Shown: positions 29,072 through 39,979 of the stretch, piece after piece
Position numbering within the stretch: position 1 is the stretch's first letter
Layout: each line of letters starts with the position of its first letter
Position numbers and translations under genes: made by a program
Notes under the pieces: generated by a model
What the model was told of the DNA's origin: nothing
Databases searched by the model: none
The model's input: only the letters and a program-made list of their open reading frames with translations
Assembly (NCBI GenBank): GCA_051530055.1
Contig: CM121341.1
Location: 5,456,001 to 5,520,000, forward strand
Direction of reading: 5' to 3'
DNA length: 64,000 bases
Source of the DNA: Neoechinorhynchus agilis
Lineage: Eukaryota > Acanthocephala

Positions 29072-29794
29072 ATGAATGAACAAATGGAGCCACAGCAAAG
29101 ATCCATAGTGCTCAATTTTGAAATGAACGGAAACTACGATATCTATAATCGTGTAATTAAAAACATTAATCTCTATGCAGCAAAAAATCTCAATGTAAAT
29201 TTAATATTGGCACCGCCTTCTGTCTACATAATGAAAATCCGATCAATACTTTCTCCATTGATTGCGTTGGCTGCTCAGAATTCTTACAAAGAAGATAAAG
29301 GTGCGTTTACTGGAGAATTGAGTCCCTTGATGATAAAGGACGCAGGTTGTGAATGGGTTATTATTGGGCATTCGAGTAGAAGGAAAATCTTTGGAGAATC
29401 AAACGAAGAAGTTTGGGCTAGAGCGAGAGCTGCTCGATCGTCCGGACTAAAGGTGATTTTGTGCGTTACTTTAACTGACAATAAAGATGATGTGTTATTT
29501 CAATTAAACGGACTGACGAAAGATATTATTGGTAATGATACATTTATGATAGCCTGTGAGTCTCAGACAGATCTTTCACCCAAAGAAGCGGATAAAGTCT
29601 TTTACAATTTCAGAAAGATGGTTCAGGATATAGTTGGTTTTGAAGCAGCAACCAAGGTAGATTTCATATACGGCTGTAATGTTGATTCGAGGAAATGTGG
29701 GAAAGATGAATTAGCACGCAACTGCGCTGGGTATCTATTCAATGGCGAGAAAATTTTGTTTGATGATATTTACGAACTTTTAAATGTGCTATAA
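29072..29794 (+). CDS. Triosephosphate-isomerase-like protein, probable pseudoenzyme, intronless
   Basis: A 240-residue uninterrupted frame matching TPI from end to end (usual length about 248). True TPI interconverts dihydroxyacetone phosphate and glyceraldehyde 3-phosphate. Recognisable blocks are NFEMNG (about residue 15), APPSVYI, AAQNSYKEDKGAFTGE, GCEWVIIGHSSRR (His near 100), FGESNEEV, GLKVILCV, ACES (Glu near 163), FIYGCNV and GYLFNGEKIL. The catalytic lysine of NWKMN is replaced by Glu. The phosphate-gripping loop 6 after the catalytic Glu (usually PVWAIGTG) is replaced by SQTDLSPKE. GGSV is also altered. His and Glu remain but catalysis is unlikely. An intact, intronless frame with changed active-site loops suggests a diverged, possibly retrocopied paralogue under some constraint. 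Confidence 0.92.
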   Translation: MNEQMEPQQRSIVLNFEMNGNYDIYNRVIKNINLYAAKNLNVNLILAPPSVYIMKIRSILSPLIALAAQNSYKEDKGAFTGELSPLMIKDAGCEWVIIGHSSRRKIFGESNEEVWARARAARSSGLKVILCVTLTDNKDDVLFQLNGLTKDIIGNDTFMIACESQTDLSPKEADKVFYNFRKMVQDIVGFEAATKVDFIYGCNVDSRKCGKDELARNCAGYLFNGEKILFDDIYELLNVL

Positions 29795-30606
29795 TTTCGA
29801 GAAGCGATGTTTCTACAAATTAAAAGCGGTTTAACAATTTAGTTCTTTAATTCAGAAAATAAAACCGCTTGGTTTCGTTATCAACCATTGCACAATCGCC
29901 ATCAATGCTCCAGTATTTTTAGACTAATATTAAAAAAAGCTGAAACCGATTGAGGTTAATGTTAACAGCGAATTCACCTCGGCACGGCGAACAGAGGAAG
30001 AGCTCAAAGACCATAAACCTTCGGAAAAAAGAATATCTCGGACAAATCAATGTGGTTTGTTCGCCACCGATAAAAAATTATAAGCTACAAAAGAGCGGAT
30101 CTAACTCATTATCATAATATTAATGATTGATAGAGAAAATCCTTTGAGACGATAGCGTGGCGGTGACCAAATAATCCCTAGCCAGAAAAAACGCATATTT
30201 TCCAGAGACATTTCGAAAGATAAAGTCTATTCAGCCTTTTTTCCGAGATCATCTCCAAATCGAATCATAAGGAAGGATTTTCCCTCGGTGGTTATTTAAG
30301 GATTTGGAGATGTGTGGTGACCAAATAATCCGAGATATTTCGAAAAACTAAGTCTCATTAATAATTGTTTTCAATCTAATAAGTTTTTACAAGAAATTAA
30401 AAAAATCGTAATATTTCCCTTGATTTCGCGCAAGTTTAGCAACGCTCTCGTTAATTAAATTGATAGTTCGGTGCGGAATATGGCATTTTAAGTAAAAAAT
30501 TAAGAAAACTAAACTAAAGTCACTGGGCGACAATGATCTAATAAAGCGGTAAGGTTACTATGACCACGAAAACGGATTTAAAGTGGTGTTTTAAGCAAGG
30601 ATAGTG
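29795..30606. other. Intergenic DNA with a small inverted-repeat motif
   Basis: No gene seen before 30607. The words tgaccaaataatcc (about 30168 and 30318) and atttcgaaa recur, and atctccaaatc near 30248 is the reverse complement of gatttggagat near 30302. Related words appear near 44990-45045. It is probably a degraded foldback repeat. Confidence 0.5.
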
Positions 30607-30780
30607 ATGGGACTCCTTTACACCGTACTCCTTGTCTTACTTTCCATCTTCCTTCCACCGTTGGCTGTATTTTTGAAGGATGCTTCTTGCAGTTGCAACG
30701 TCCTTATAAGCATTCTACTTACGATATTGGGCATTATTCCTGGAATTATTCATGCCCTGATTTATGTTCTCTGTTTCTAA
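30607..30780 (+). CDS. PMP3/UPF0057 family small hydrophobic membrane protein
   Basis: A 57-residue frame from ATG 30607 to TAA 30778-30780. It reads LLSIFLPPLAVFLKDASC in the first half and ISILLTILGIIPGIIHAL in the second. These are the two membrane helices of the PMP3/stress-induced hydrophobic peptide family, including the diagnostic FLPPLAVFLK and GIIPGIIHA. Usual length is 50-60 residues. Family members sit in the plasma membrane and affect membrane potential and salt tolerance in yeast and plants; the role in animals is unclear. It is a single exon on the opposite strand to the PKC-like locus, which ends at 30926, so the two are convergent with about 145 bases between them. Confidence 0.92.
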   Translation: MGLLYTVLLVLLSIFLPPLAVFLKDASCSCNVLISILLTILGIIPGIIHALIYVLCF

Positions 30781-30925
30781 AAGAGAACGAAGTCGATTTT
30801 GACCGATTGAATGTATTTGAATAAATTTGTGGTCGTCGAGTAATTGTTGAACAATTTGAGCAAAACAACCGACAACTCGCTTACGGTGACAAACGTCTGA
30901 ATAAAAGAAAACTAATTTGCTGTCA

Positions 30926-33599
30926 TTATATACTACCATCGCTTCTTTTTCTTGCTTCAAAATCACTGTTCACAAACGTAAATCGGTCAAAAATGTCATT
31001 TGAGGCGGATTGAAGCATACACATTTGACTAGGGCGAATTAACGATAGTTTTATATCCTGATCTTCATTTTGAGATAGTTTAAAAGCATTTGGTTTCCAT
31101 AGTACGGGATAAGAGTTAGTCTCAAAATGCCGCTTGGTGTATTTTTGAAAGAAGCTGTCCTTGAACACATCTTCCCCGCTGATTCTCTTCTCTGGCTCAA
31201 CATTAAGCAAAGCATCTGCGAGATTTACGGCTTCCCGAGGAAGATTCTTCAAATAAACTCTTTTGTTATTGGTCGTGAGTTTGGAGATTAGATAGGGTAC
31301 GTCGCCGTTTACCATTTCATACAAAAGTGTCCCCAACGCCCACCAATCGATTTTATAATTATATCCTTCAGTGTTGTATTTATCCATATTGTTCATTTCG
31401 GGAGCAATGTAATCGAGTGTACCACAAAACGTGTACATTTTTTTATCAAGAGACGATAGTGCTTTAGAAAGACCAAAATCGATGAGCTTCGTGTTTCCGT
31501 CAGGGGCAAGAACAATGTTCTCCAATTTAAGATCTCTATGAACCATGTTGTGATCGTTCATAAAGCAAAGAGCGCTTGCGATCTGTCCAATGTAGAGTAC
31601 AAGTCTTTCAAGTGGAGGATAGAATGTACCTTGACGATTCAAATGACTAAGAAGATTGTAGCCGTTAATTAGTTCCATGACAATGTATAAGTGAGTTTTG
31701 TCTTGAAACGAGGATGAGATTTGAACAAATCGCTCATTCGAAACAAGTTTAGACATCACAAGACGCTCACTCATCGCGTAAGCTTCGTCCTGTTTACTTA
31801 GAATCTTGAACTTGCTCATAATCTTAATGGCGTAACATACGGATTTGTTTTTTGCCTTTGAAGCAGCGTAGATCTGCCCATAAGCTCCACAACCAATCTT
31901 ATAGACCAAGTTGTAGTCTTCGATCGATTCGATTTCATGGTTAATAGCGTTGGGACGTTTCAGTTTTACATCGTATTTGCGCTCGATCGATGCTGTAATT
32001 AGACTGCATTGATATCGATAAGTGAATCGGTTGTGAGTTGTTCCATTTGATTTTTGAATTATTCTCGAGAAATAAAAAAACGTGGATATTTAGACGTTTA
32101 AAAGTAAAAAAAGAGGGTGGCACTAAGAAACTAAAGTTTTGGCGTGATATTCAAAATACTTTATTAAACAAATTGTCGGAAACCAAAGGAACGCAAAGCA
32201 ATGTTTAGTGTTAGAGGATAAATTGCAAACCACGTAAAATTAGTCTTCAAGCTTTAAAATATCGCTTTAGAGATTGCTAACAAAGGCTCCTATTCAAATT
32301 GTAACTGAACTCACAAACAATTCCATTTAAAGTGATTCCATCTCATCATGAGACTGTACGTTTTCTTCATCTTCGGCAGCCTTAATGGCATAGTAGTTTA
32401 ATTCTTGTTCTCTGATCAAAACTTTGCTTTCGTTCTCAGTGAATCCACAGGTTGGTGGTTCCAAATTTTCGCAACTGGCATGAACTTTCACCTTGCACCT
32501 TTTACATCGTTTTGGAATGTCATGCCTGGACTTTTTGAGTACATGTCCATCAACATTACAAAAGTCCATAAACCGAATAGGATTAAAGGGTTCGAATAGA
32601 TGCTTACGTCCTTTAACCTTGACCTGAGTCAATCCGTGCAATATTGAACCTTCCGGTCGACATCTTAGGAGCGTCCTGCGGCGAGCGCACTGTTTATGAA
32701 GTGAGATTCCACATTCACTGCATTGGTATCCTTTTAAAGTGAATCCCCATAAAAGTCCGCGGCAATGGACACATTGCTTTAATGACCGGAATATCTTAGG
32801 AACCAAACAGTGGCCTTTATAAGCTTCGGGTCGAACATGGCGTTCGGCCAACCGCATATCGCTTAATATTCTTGGTTTTGTCGGTACTCCCGAACCACTG
32901 GATACCATTGACGGACGTGTGGCAATCCAACACAGAGAAGGAAAATGATTGTTGCAAATTATATGGAATATTTTGTGCTAAAATTCAGTTTGGTTCTATT
33001 TATAAAAGCAAAACTTTGAATCTTTTCAACAAGAAGAAATTCGTGGTGGCACCTTTGTACACCCATCGAATTAAGACCGGAAAAAATCGGAAGATTAGAA
33101 GCATGTCTGGGACAGTTGGACTCAACCGAATCGAATGTTGACGTTAAAATCGTTAAATGCGGACCCACATAAGACTTCATTCACTGTGTTAGGATTGATT
33201 TCCTCGTTCAGACTCCAAAATATATCGAGTATTCATGTAGATTGTTGCTGCATGAGTTACGAGTTGACACGAAGTACAAATATCTCCTTCTTTAGTGATC
33301 CTGTCATAGATGCTCTGCAATGTACTTGACCAATGGCCCAGGTTATAACCTCGATGTAAGACGTTAATCTTAAGCTGACGGTAAGGATTCCAGTGAGCGT
33401 CAAAACGAAATCCATTGTTTTTTAGTGCCGGGACAATCTTCTTCTCTCGTTCTATATCTCCGTTGTCGCTAAACGTCGTTAAAGTCACTTCAAGTTTAAG
33501 ATCGCTCAAGGGAATCTCGATAGTTCCAGTACCACAAATGCGCGTTACCTTGAAGTGAAGAAATCCTAAATCGCCTGGAGCGTCTTTATTAGTGGACAT
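30926..33599 (-). CDS. Novel-type protein kinase C-like locus (C2, two C1 domains, kinase)
   Basis: From the ATG at 33597-33599: an N-terminal C2-like domain (33599-about 33200, FRFDAHWNPYRQLKINVLH), then C1A (about 32835-32660, a full H-C-C-C-C-H-C-C zinc pattern, GLLWGFTLKGYQC) and C1B (about 32610-32440). The kinase domain is about 31990-30926 with GCGAYG, YAIKIM, HRDLKLEN, DFGL, MYTFCGTLDYIAPE, DWWALG and a C-tail hydrophobic motif FDRFTFVNSDF. C2 before C1 is the order of novel PKCs, which respond to diacylglycerol but not calcium. In C1B one zinc ligand is Asp (FCNVDG). The C1 exon reaches a stop at 32327 and an aataaa lies near 32165. The kinase frame has no ATG before the catalytic core. 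Either a donor before 32327 (for example the gtacag near 32360) splices to the kinase exon near 31995, or the locus is two transcripts. Confidence 0.82.
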
Positions 33600-33836
33600 G
33601 AATGATGCAATGAGTTTTTTTGATTTTGTGAGGATTGCGTTGTCTTACCTTTGAGATGAGTGACGAACACTACTACTGAGGTTCATGTGACTCAATAATG
33701 TCGAAACGAGAAAGTCTTGTATTTTAAGGTTCCATTCAGATTAAGACTCTTAACCGCTGTGAAAGTCAAAAAAAGAGATTGTGTTTTTTAAGGAAGGCAA
33801 ACGAGCAATTCTGCCATTTATTTGAGCTGCAAAGTA
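33600..33836. other. Spacer between PKC-like start and PSMD11 stop
   Basis: It is 237 bases between two minus-strand genes, and should contain the PKC-like promoter and the PSMD11 3' end. No further feature seen. Confidence 0.5.
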
Positions 33837-35399
33837 TCAATAAGCGACGCCCTTTGCTTTAACGAACAACATATCGACTACCTTGTTCATCTGATTGATC
33901 ACGCAGATCGTCTGCTTATAGAGTGAATCAGTGGCAATATCGGCTTCTTTTTCATCGGAATCGTAGATAACAAGAACACCCGAGCTCTGATCAAGAATTC
34001 CATTAAGTTTTTTGTCCAGAATCATTGTCGATAATCGGCGTTCGACCTCTGATTCACTTCGATTAATGAGCGTTGCGATATGGGCGATCTCAACACGACT
34101 ATAAGGCTCGATCAGTTTCGTTAAATTCTGCTCAAAAAGAGTATCGTAAAGGTTGTTAAGTTGAACGCGGACGACCACATCTTCCTGCAATTCTTGTGGA
34201 TGTTCTTTAACAGTCTACAAGACAGAGTTCAAATTGCACGATGAATGAATATAAAAGACCTGTTCGAATCTAGCAAGGCTACGTTCTTGATAGGTAGATG
34301 CGACACTTTCGATAGCGTCCAAATCAGATCCTGCGTATTTCAATGCCGTTTTTCCGCTTCTAATCGTTTTTATCTCCTTACAGCTACACTATCGATTGCA
34401 ACAAAGCTCAACGACCAAATCACTAACCTATTCATCATGATTTTACATAAAATCATGTATTTTAAAGCTCGACGAGCGTTATCTTCTTGAGAGTCCAGCA
34501 AAGACGATGCCATATCGTATCCATCAAATGCCTCATAAAAATACGAGTATGCAGTTTTAAAATCGGAATCGGCTGCATGAATTACGCCTGTTCAAAACGG
34601 AGAGAAAAAAAGTTAAATGTTGTAAATTCACCTGATTGCATGTCAAGATCCGCTTGAACTTTGGGCGGACAATAGACAGCATTTGCAGCAGTCCTGGCCG
34701 TAGTCAACGAAGCACGTGATTTTGCGAGATTTCCAAGAGCATAGTAAGATTTGCTTTCCAAAAGGTGAACATCGATAAGCAAGTGTTTATCGTCCAATCT
34801 CTTAAATTCTGACAATAGTCCAGTCCCCATCGATAAAGATTCGTCGTACATTTTATTGTCATGATACAGAGCGATAAGTCGTACCTACGATCAAAGAATT
34901 ATTGAGGCACCATTGTCTTTCCACAAAAAATCACCTCGAGAGCTTGTCTAAGAAAAGTCCGTTTCTCTTTTCGGGCCCACTCGATGTTCTCTTTGCATAA
35001 GGAAATTTCTCGGCCAGTACCTGCGTTCATGTCCAGGAATGCATTCACAAGACATCGAACTAAGCGAGAAGCTTTCGACTTGCTTATGGACTTGAGAAAT
35101 GGTCGAGTATTTTCGATCAATTGAGTGAGTCCTTAGACGAAGAAAAAATTAATTTTGTCTAAAACAAACCCAACTATACCATCAGCGTCTTTCATACGTT
35201 TCATCACATTTCCAAGTTCAATTATGGCTTGGGTCTTTATACGAACGTGTTCTTCGTCTTGAAGTTTTATTAGAGAAGATGTAGATATGTCCTCTAAGAT
35301 CGGTCGGGCCTCATTGAACTTTTGTTCACCAATAAAGCGCTCAGCTTCTTTTAGAGCGAGATTGTAACGCTCGACAATCGATTGGGATGAACTGACCAT
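33837..35399 (-). CDS. 26S proteasome non-ATPase subunit 11 (PSMD11/RPN6)
   Basis: Lid subunit of the 26S proteasome, where it clamps the lid to the 20S core. It starts at ATG 35397-35399 and runs through five or six short exons separated by introns of typical short size. Landmarks in order: [42 protein letters not shown]-type block ([19 protein letters not shown]), [73 protein letters not shown] and the PCI/winged-helix part [38 protein letters not shown]. It ends [11 protein letters not shown] before the stop at 33837. All expected blocks are present and none is broken. About 40 bases upstream of the ATG begins a tandem array of foldback-related 180-bp units, so its promoter lies in or next to that array. 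Confidence 0.96.
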
Positions 35400-35410
35400 A
35401 TCTGCAGAAT

Positions 35411-36178
35411 GAAAAATATCGATACGTGACGAATTATTGTTTATAAGTCTTCAGCCGCGGTAAAGAGTTTATTAGAGACGATCCTGCGAACTTCGTAGGC
35501 TCTTCATCAACATCAGTTTGTTAGTTATTAAATGACGAAACTAATAAACTCTGTGAGTTATATCAAAATGTCGATATGTGACGAGGATGTACCAGGGGAA
35601 GGGTTTAGAAGAATTATTGTTTACAAGTCTTCAGCCGCGGTAAAGAGTTTATTAGAGACGATCCTGCGAACTTCGTAGGCTCTTCATCAACATCAGTTTG
35701 TTAGTTATTAAATGACGAAACTAATAAACTCTGTGAGTTATATCAAAATGTCGATATGTGACGAGGATGTACCAGGGGAAGGGTTTAGAAGAATTATTGT
35801 TTACAAGTCTTCAGCCGCGGTAAAGAGTTTATTAGAGACGATCCTGCGAACTTCGTAGGCTCTTATCAACATCAGTTTGTTAGTTATTAAATGACGAAAC
35901 TAATAAACTCTGTGAGTTATATCAAAATGTCGATATGTGACGAGGAGTACCAGGGGAAGGGTTTAGAAGAATTATTGTTTACAAGTCTTCAGGGCGGTAA
36001 AGAGTTTATTAGAGACGATCCTGCGAACTTCGTAGGCTCTTCATCAACATCAGTTTGTTAGTTATTAAATGACGAAACTAATAAACTCTGTGAGTTATAT
36101 CAAAATGTCGATATGTGACGAGGAGGTACCAGGGGAAGGGTTTAGAAGAATTATTGTTTACAAGTCTTCAGGAGCGGT
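35411..36178. repeat. 180-bp tandem array upstream of PSMD11, about 4.2 copies
   Basis: The phrase aagtcttcagccgcgg ends at 35460, 35640 and 35820, and recurs in altered form near 36000 and 36175. Each unit contains the imperfect inverted words gagtttattag and ctaataaactc. The same material recurs singly at about 36580-36790 and 54490-54650, so the array is a tandem expansion of a dispersed foldback element. Confidence 0.93.
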
Positions 36179-36193
36179 AAACAACGTTTTTTA

Positions 36194-36360
36194 TTTTGAC
36201 TTGTGATGAATATACTCGCCCGGTTAGAAATCACTTTATGATTTTACTTATAACTGCCGATTAATTTCGAAAGCCACAATCTTCTAAGGCCTTCATTTAA
36301 TCAAGATTCTGTGCCTTCGAAATCAATCGGCAGTTTTAAAACAAACAAAATCATAATTTA
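36194..36360. mobile_element. Foldback/MITE element, family with cgcccggtt ends
   Basis: Its left end (ttttgacttgtgatgaatatactcgcccggtt with flanks) matches the left end of the element at 61884-62063. Internally, actgccgatt (near 36255) is the reverse complement of aatcggcagt near 36325, so the sequence folds back. No coding capacity. Confidence 0.65.
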
Positions 36361-36439
36361 ATTTCTCTATGCGCCATATAAAACATCCAGAAATCATTTT
36401 ATTGTATTCGAAATTGGAAACCTCGCCTCGTCAATCATT

Positions 36440-36565
36440 GCGTTAAAGTGTTTGAAGATTGAACTGTTCATATTGAATGTTTTTTGACGTGAAGAAATTA
36501 TTCTATTTTAAAATCCGACTGATTTCGGCGCACAAGATTGTACGCTTTTTCAATCGCAACCTAAT
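36440..36565. repeat. Dispersed repeat related to 43130-43250
   Basis: It shares aagattgaactgttcatatt, then gaagaaatta, then ttttaaaatc, cgattgg/gactga-type words and cacaatctt/cacaagatt in the same order as the interior of the 43112-43364 element. Diverged, non-coding. Confidence 0.55.
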
Positions 36566-36579
36566 AATTTATGAAAAAC

Positions 36580-36790
36580 AAAGATTAAGGGATTATCCTT
36601 AAACTCTTTATATTCGAACCTCGTCGAGTTCATTAGCATCATCAGTTTGTCAGTATCGAAAACTTCTATTAACAACTAACTGATGATGATGAACCTACGG
36701 TGAGGTTCGCAGAACGTTTTTAATCGAAAAATTATTTACCGCGATCGAAGACTTGTAAACAATAATTTCGACAATGAAAAAGTTTCATTT
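36580..36790. mobile_element. Foldback element related to the PSMD11 upstream array
   Basis: cgaacctcgtcgagttcat near 36615 pairs imperfectly with atgaacctacggtgaggttcg near 36690. The end tttaccgcgatcgaagacttgtaaac is the reverse complement of the array word gtttacaagtcttc-cgcggtaaa. It looks like a whole single element of the family whose half-units form the tandem array. Confidence 0.65.
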
Positions 36791-36799
36791 TGGCGCAAC

Positions 36800-37370
36800 G
36801 ACCTCTTAGTGCCAAAAAAACAGCTTTATAACCTTCACTTTTATCTCAAAACACTTAAACAACCTGAAGTCCCTCGAAATATTGAGAACTCAATAAAAAA
36901 AGGTCTCTATTTTTATAATCGCCAAAGAACATTGTTTCAAAACTGTCGTGATCATAAATATTTAGAACTACAAATCCAATTGTTCATATTCCGCATCAAT
37001 AATAACGTCATTCTTTTAAAAATGAACCTAAAGGAAACAAATCGAAGCCAAATAATAGATATTAATCTCTGAGATGAGTAGATCGCGTCATTTCAATCAG
37101 CAATTTAAGTGTCAAAATGAGAAAGTTCATTTCACGATCGCCTGTTCGTTTTAGCGGTACAACCACGAAAGAAACGTAAATAAAAGACTACGATTGTCGA
37201 CGTCACCATTTCCTAAAATTTTGGTTTAATTTGACAACGAGGCAATACTGTTAGTGTGATAGCGACAGCCTAGGAAGGAGAGAAGTTCCGATTTTGTAGA
37301 CGATGGTGATTGCACGTTTTGTACTTAACCTCATTGTAAATTTGAACGAATTTCAAAAACAAAATATAGT
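36800..37370. other. Non-coding stretch, nothing recognised
   Basis: It contains an 87-codon plus-strand frame (36809-37072) rich in Lys, Asn and Leu with no recognisable domain, which I do not support. Otherwise AT-rich sequence. Confidence 0.4.
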
Positions 37371-37375
37371 TTATT

Positions 37376-37466
37376 TATTTGCCTAGCTTTTGCCGTTTTA
37401 CGGCTTCAACTGGGCAATTGTTTTCGGACCAGTTGAAGCCGTAAAACAGCGAAAGCTAGGCAAATA
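37376..37466. repeat. Strong hairpin at the 3' end of LINE copy B
   Basis: Arms 37376-37413 and 37429-37466 are 38-base reverse complements with two or three mismatches (tttgcctagc... and ...gctaggcaaa) around a loop of about 16 bases. It lies about 30 bases beyond the end of the LINE copy B reading frame, in the 3' untranslated position. It may be the element's own 3' structure or a separate foldback insertion. Confidence 0.85.
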
Positions 37467-37498
37467 AAGATCGAATATTTATTTAATGGGTGCAATCA

Positions 37499-39300
37499 CT
37501 ACCGTCCGCAAAATCTTAGCTTTTCTCCTTCCTCGGCTGTCGCTATCACGTTAGCAGCATTGCCTCGTTGTACTGCAAGCGATATATTTTGTCGAAGGAA
37601 TACACCAGCTCGCGCGTCGCCGGTCGTTTCTCCCAATTTCTTCGAGAGATCCTGGAGCAGAGTGAGTGCCGAGCTGCCAAGCGCTCCATACGTCATAACT
37701 CCGAAGGGCACAAAATAGTGGGCCCTTGCTAATTCTCTATATTTTCGTACCTTCCTCCTTCCGCTGCACTGACTGCAACTCCAGCGATTTCGAGAAAGTA
37801 GGGAATGTTGCTTACTGCGATGGTGTCCCGGAGAAGGCATTTGCCCTCCCGCCACGAAAAGACCGAAATTCCGTCAGGTCGACGAGTGTCTAGTCGACAA
37901 GGATGGGCGGCTTCCAAGATGTTGCGGAAGTTCGCCGTTCTCAACGCCCGAGAAATTGATCTCAGAATGGCGTGAGAACCTTCCTCCTGACTTTTGGCAA
38001 ACTAGACCGTGCCGACCGAAAGCACCAACCAAAGACTCACATCGACAGCGATAAGTCCTAAGGACATTGCGATCCTCGTTACCTCATCAATGAGAAGAGT
38101 TCCCACAGATGCCAGAGGAACAGCCTCAAACCACGCCCCCGATTCTCGTGTCGAAACTGCGAACAATCTTGCTCGGACGACCCCATCGCGAGAACCTGAA
38201 AGTAGAGAGCTGTGAACTCTCGCAACGAGAGTTCTGTCCCAGACCGACTGTCTGAGGCCATTCACGGGAACATGGTTTGCGCCTGTCTGCTGGCACCATT
38301 CCTCAACCGCCACCACAAAGTCTTGGTCAAGACAAAGCTTTCCCCTCAGAATTATCTTCGCTATCGGTTGATTCCCCTCATACGATCTACGAAAGGCCGG
38401 CAAAGCAAGGTCTACTAGCGCCCGAATGCCCAATCCCCCAGATGACACAGGCAAGGAAGCTTGTCGCCACGCTTCATCTGAGAAATCGACATCTAAAATA
38501 CGCCCGATAAAAGTCCTCACATTGTCGTCGAGCTTAGCCAATCCTTCCTTATGTTTGAGGAATGTTGCTAGGAGTGCGTTCTTTATCAGAAATAACGATT
38601 CGTGAGCCGAGAGAGCGCTCACCCTATCGCACAGCAACGAATGTTTCGGTATGATACGGCCGATCTCAGCTTTCACATTTGAATCAAAGACGCAACTACC
38701 CAGGAGGCTGAGTTGCTATGGAGTCACGAGTTTAAGACCTGGAGCTACGACCTCGAGTCCATCCATTAGCACCTTGACTTTGGCGGCGTCTTCGATATTT
38801 AATACTTGGAGCCCACACTTTCCAGCATTGAGCTCAATGCCCATTCTCGAAGTCTCCCTAATCAGCGTCTCACAATCGCGCAGTGCAACTGAAGGATCAC
38901 CTCCGAGCGTCATTCAAGTACCAAGCGCCCAAGCTGGAATGGAGAGAAGTCGGTATTGGATTTACTGTTAGGGAGAATGCGATTGGACCAAGAAAATCTT
39001 GCTGCACTCCTCTTTCGGACCAAATGAGATGGTCTGTCGCAGTCCCGTAGGCATTGATAAAATGCTGGAAGGCTTCTGGTGCGTGATCCCTAATTGCGCA
39101 AAACATAATTTCTCTATTGAGAGAGTTAAAGGCATCCTGAAAATCACACTTAAGAATCACGCACGGCACGTTCAGTCAGGAATCGCTTTGAAAAACGGCA
39201 ACGAAACCCTTCCTTCGTGCGTCCCTTACGAAGCTCGCGAAATTTCATTTCGAAATTGTGAAATATCTGTTCGAAGGAGGCCACCCTTTCCTTGATTGTT
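37499..39300 (-). mobile_element. Decayed LINE, copy B, with C-terminal nuclease-like region
   Basis: Same family as 6670-9236, on the minus strand. Starting at the 5' side near 39295 it matches copy A from about 7283. It lacks about 570 bases (copy A about 7400-7968), then continues through the palm, QQDFLGPIAFS (where copy A has QQGDPLGP), the thumb and beyond. It retains the 3' part that copy A lost: RRPDGISVFSWREGKCL (near 37890), YGALGSSALTLLQDL and ISLAVQRGNAANVI (near 37545). The PDG motif is reminiscent of the restriction-like nuclease of R2-type LINEs. Several frame changes are present; dead. Confidence 0.82.
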
Positions 39301-39979
39301 GATGTCAAAGGTATTCCAGAAGATTGTATTTGTCAAATTGAATTAAAATTAAGACATGCGCCTGGAAAATCAAGCAGCGATTCACGCTATTACTAAACCA
39401 AAATGACACATCGCTTTTCTGGTTTTCAAGTTTTGTTTTCCAAGATGTACACTTGGGAAAATCTTTACTTCCGAGAGCTTTCGCAGTATTACGGCTCCCT
39501 TAAGAATCTTCAAAGAAGCGTGGAGATTTAATGTTTGTATTAAATCTAAGATGAAAATGCGTGCCGCATGTTGGGAATTTCTGTGGCTTTGTCGAACTGG
39601 TGATTCCAGAACTCTCCGTTGCATTCCCCTTCGAAATACCTGAGATAAAATTGATGCTTTGGCATAGATAGTTCCCCCTGTGTCCTTGGCCAAAAACCAA
39701 ACTCGCCTTGAGAAAGCCTTAAAGAATTCGCATTGTTGCGATCCTTTGTCTTTTCAATTTAATAAGTGTCTTTTTTTCAGAGCGAAATCTCAGAAATATT
39801 GGAACCATCAGATGAACACCAGTTTAGAGGATCGGCATCTTGTGACGATTCCTCACTTAATCTACCACCCGCAAAACGTATCCCTTAATATGGGAATATC
39901 CAATCAATGGATGTCCGTTCGGGAGGTAATATCTGGTCGGAAGGACGTCCGTTCGGGTGGGACTATTCAACCGGGGACG

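Noticed and set aside
30715-30966. An 83-codon minus-strand frame after the kinase as an extra PKC exon
   Set aside because: The kinase exon already ends with its hydrophobic motif and stop at 30926; this frame lies antisense to the PMP3 gene.
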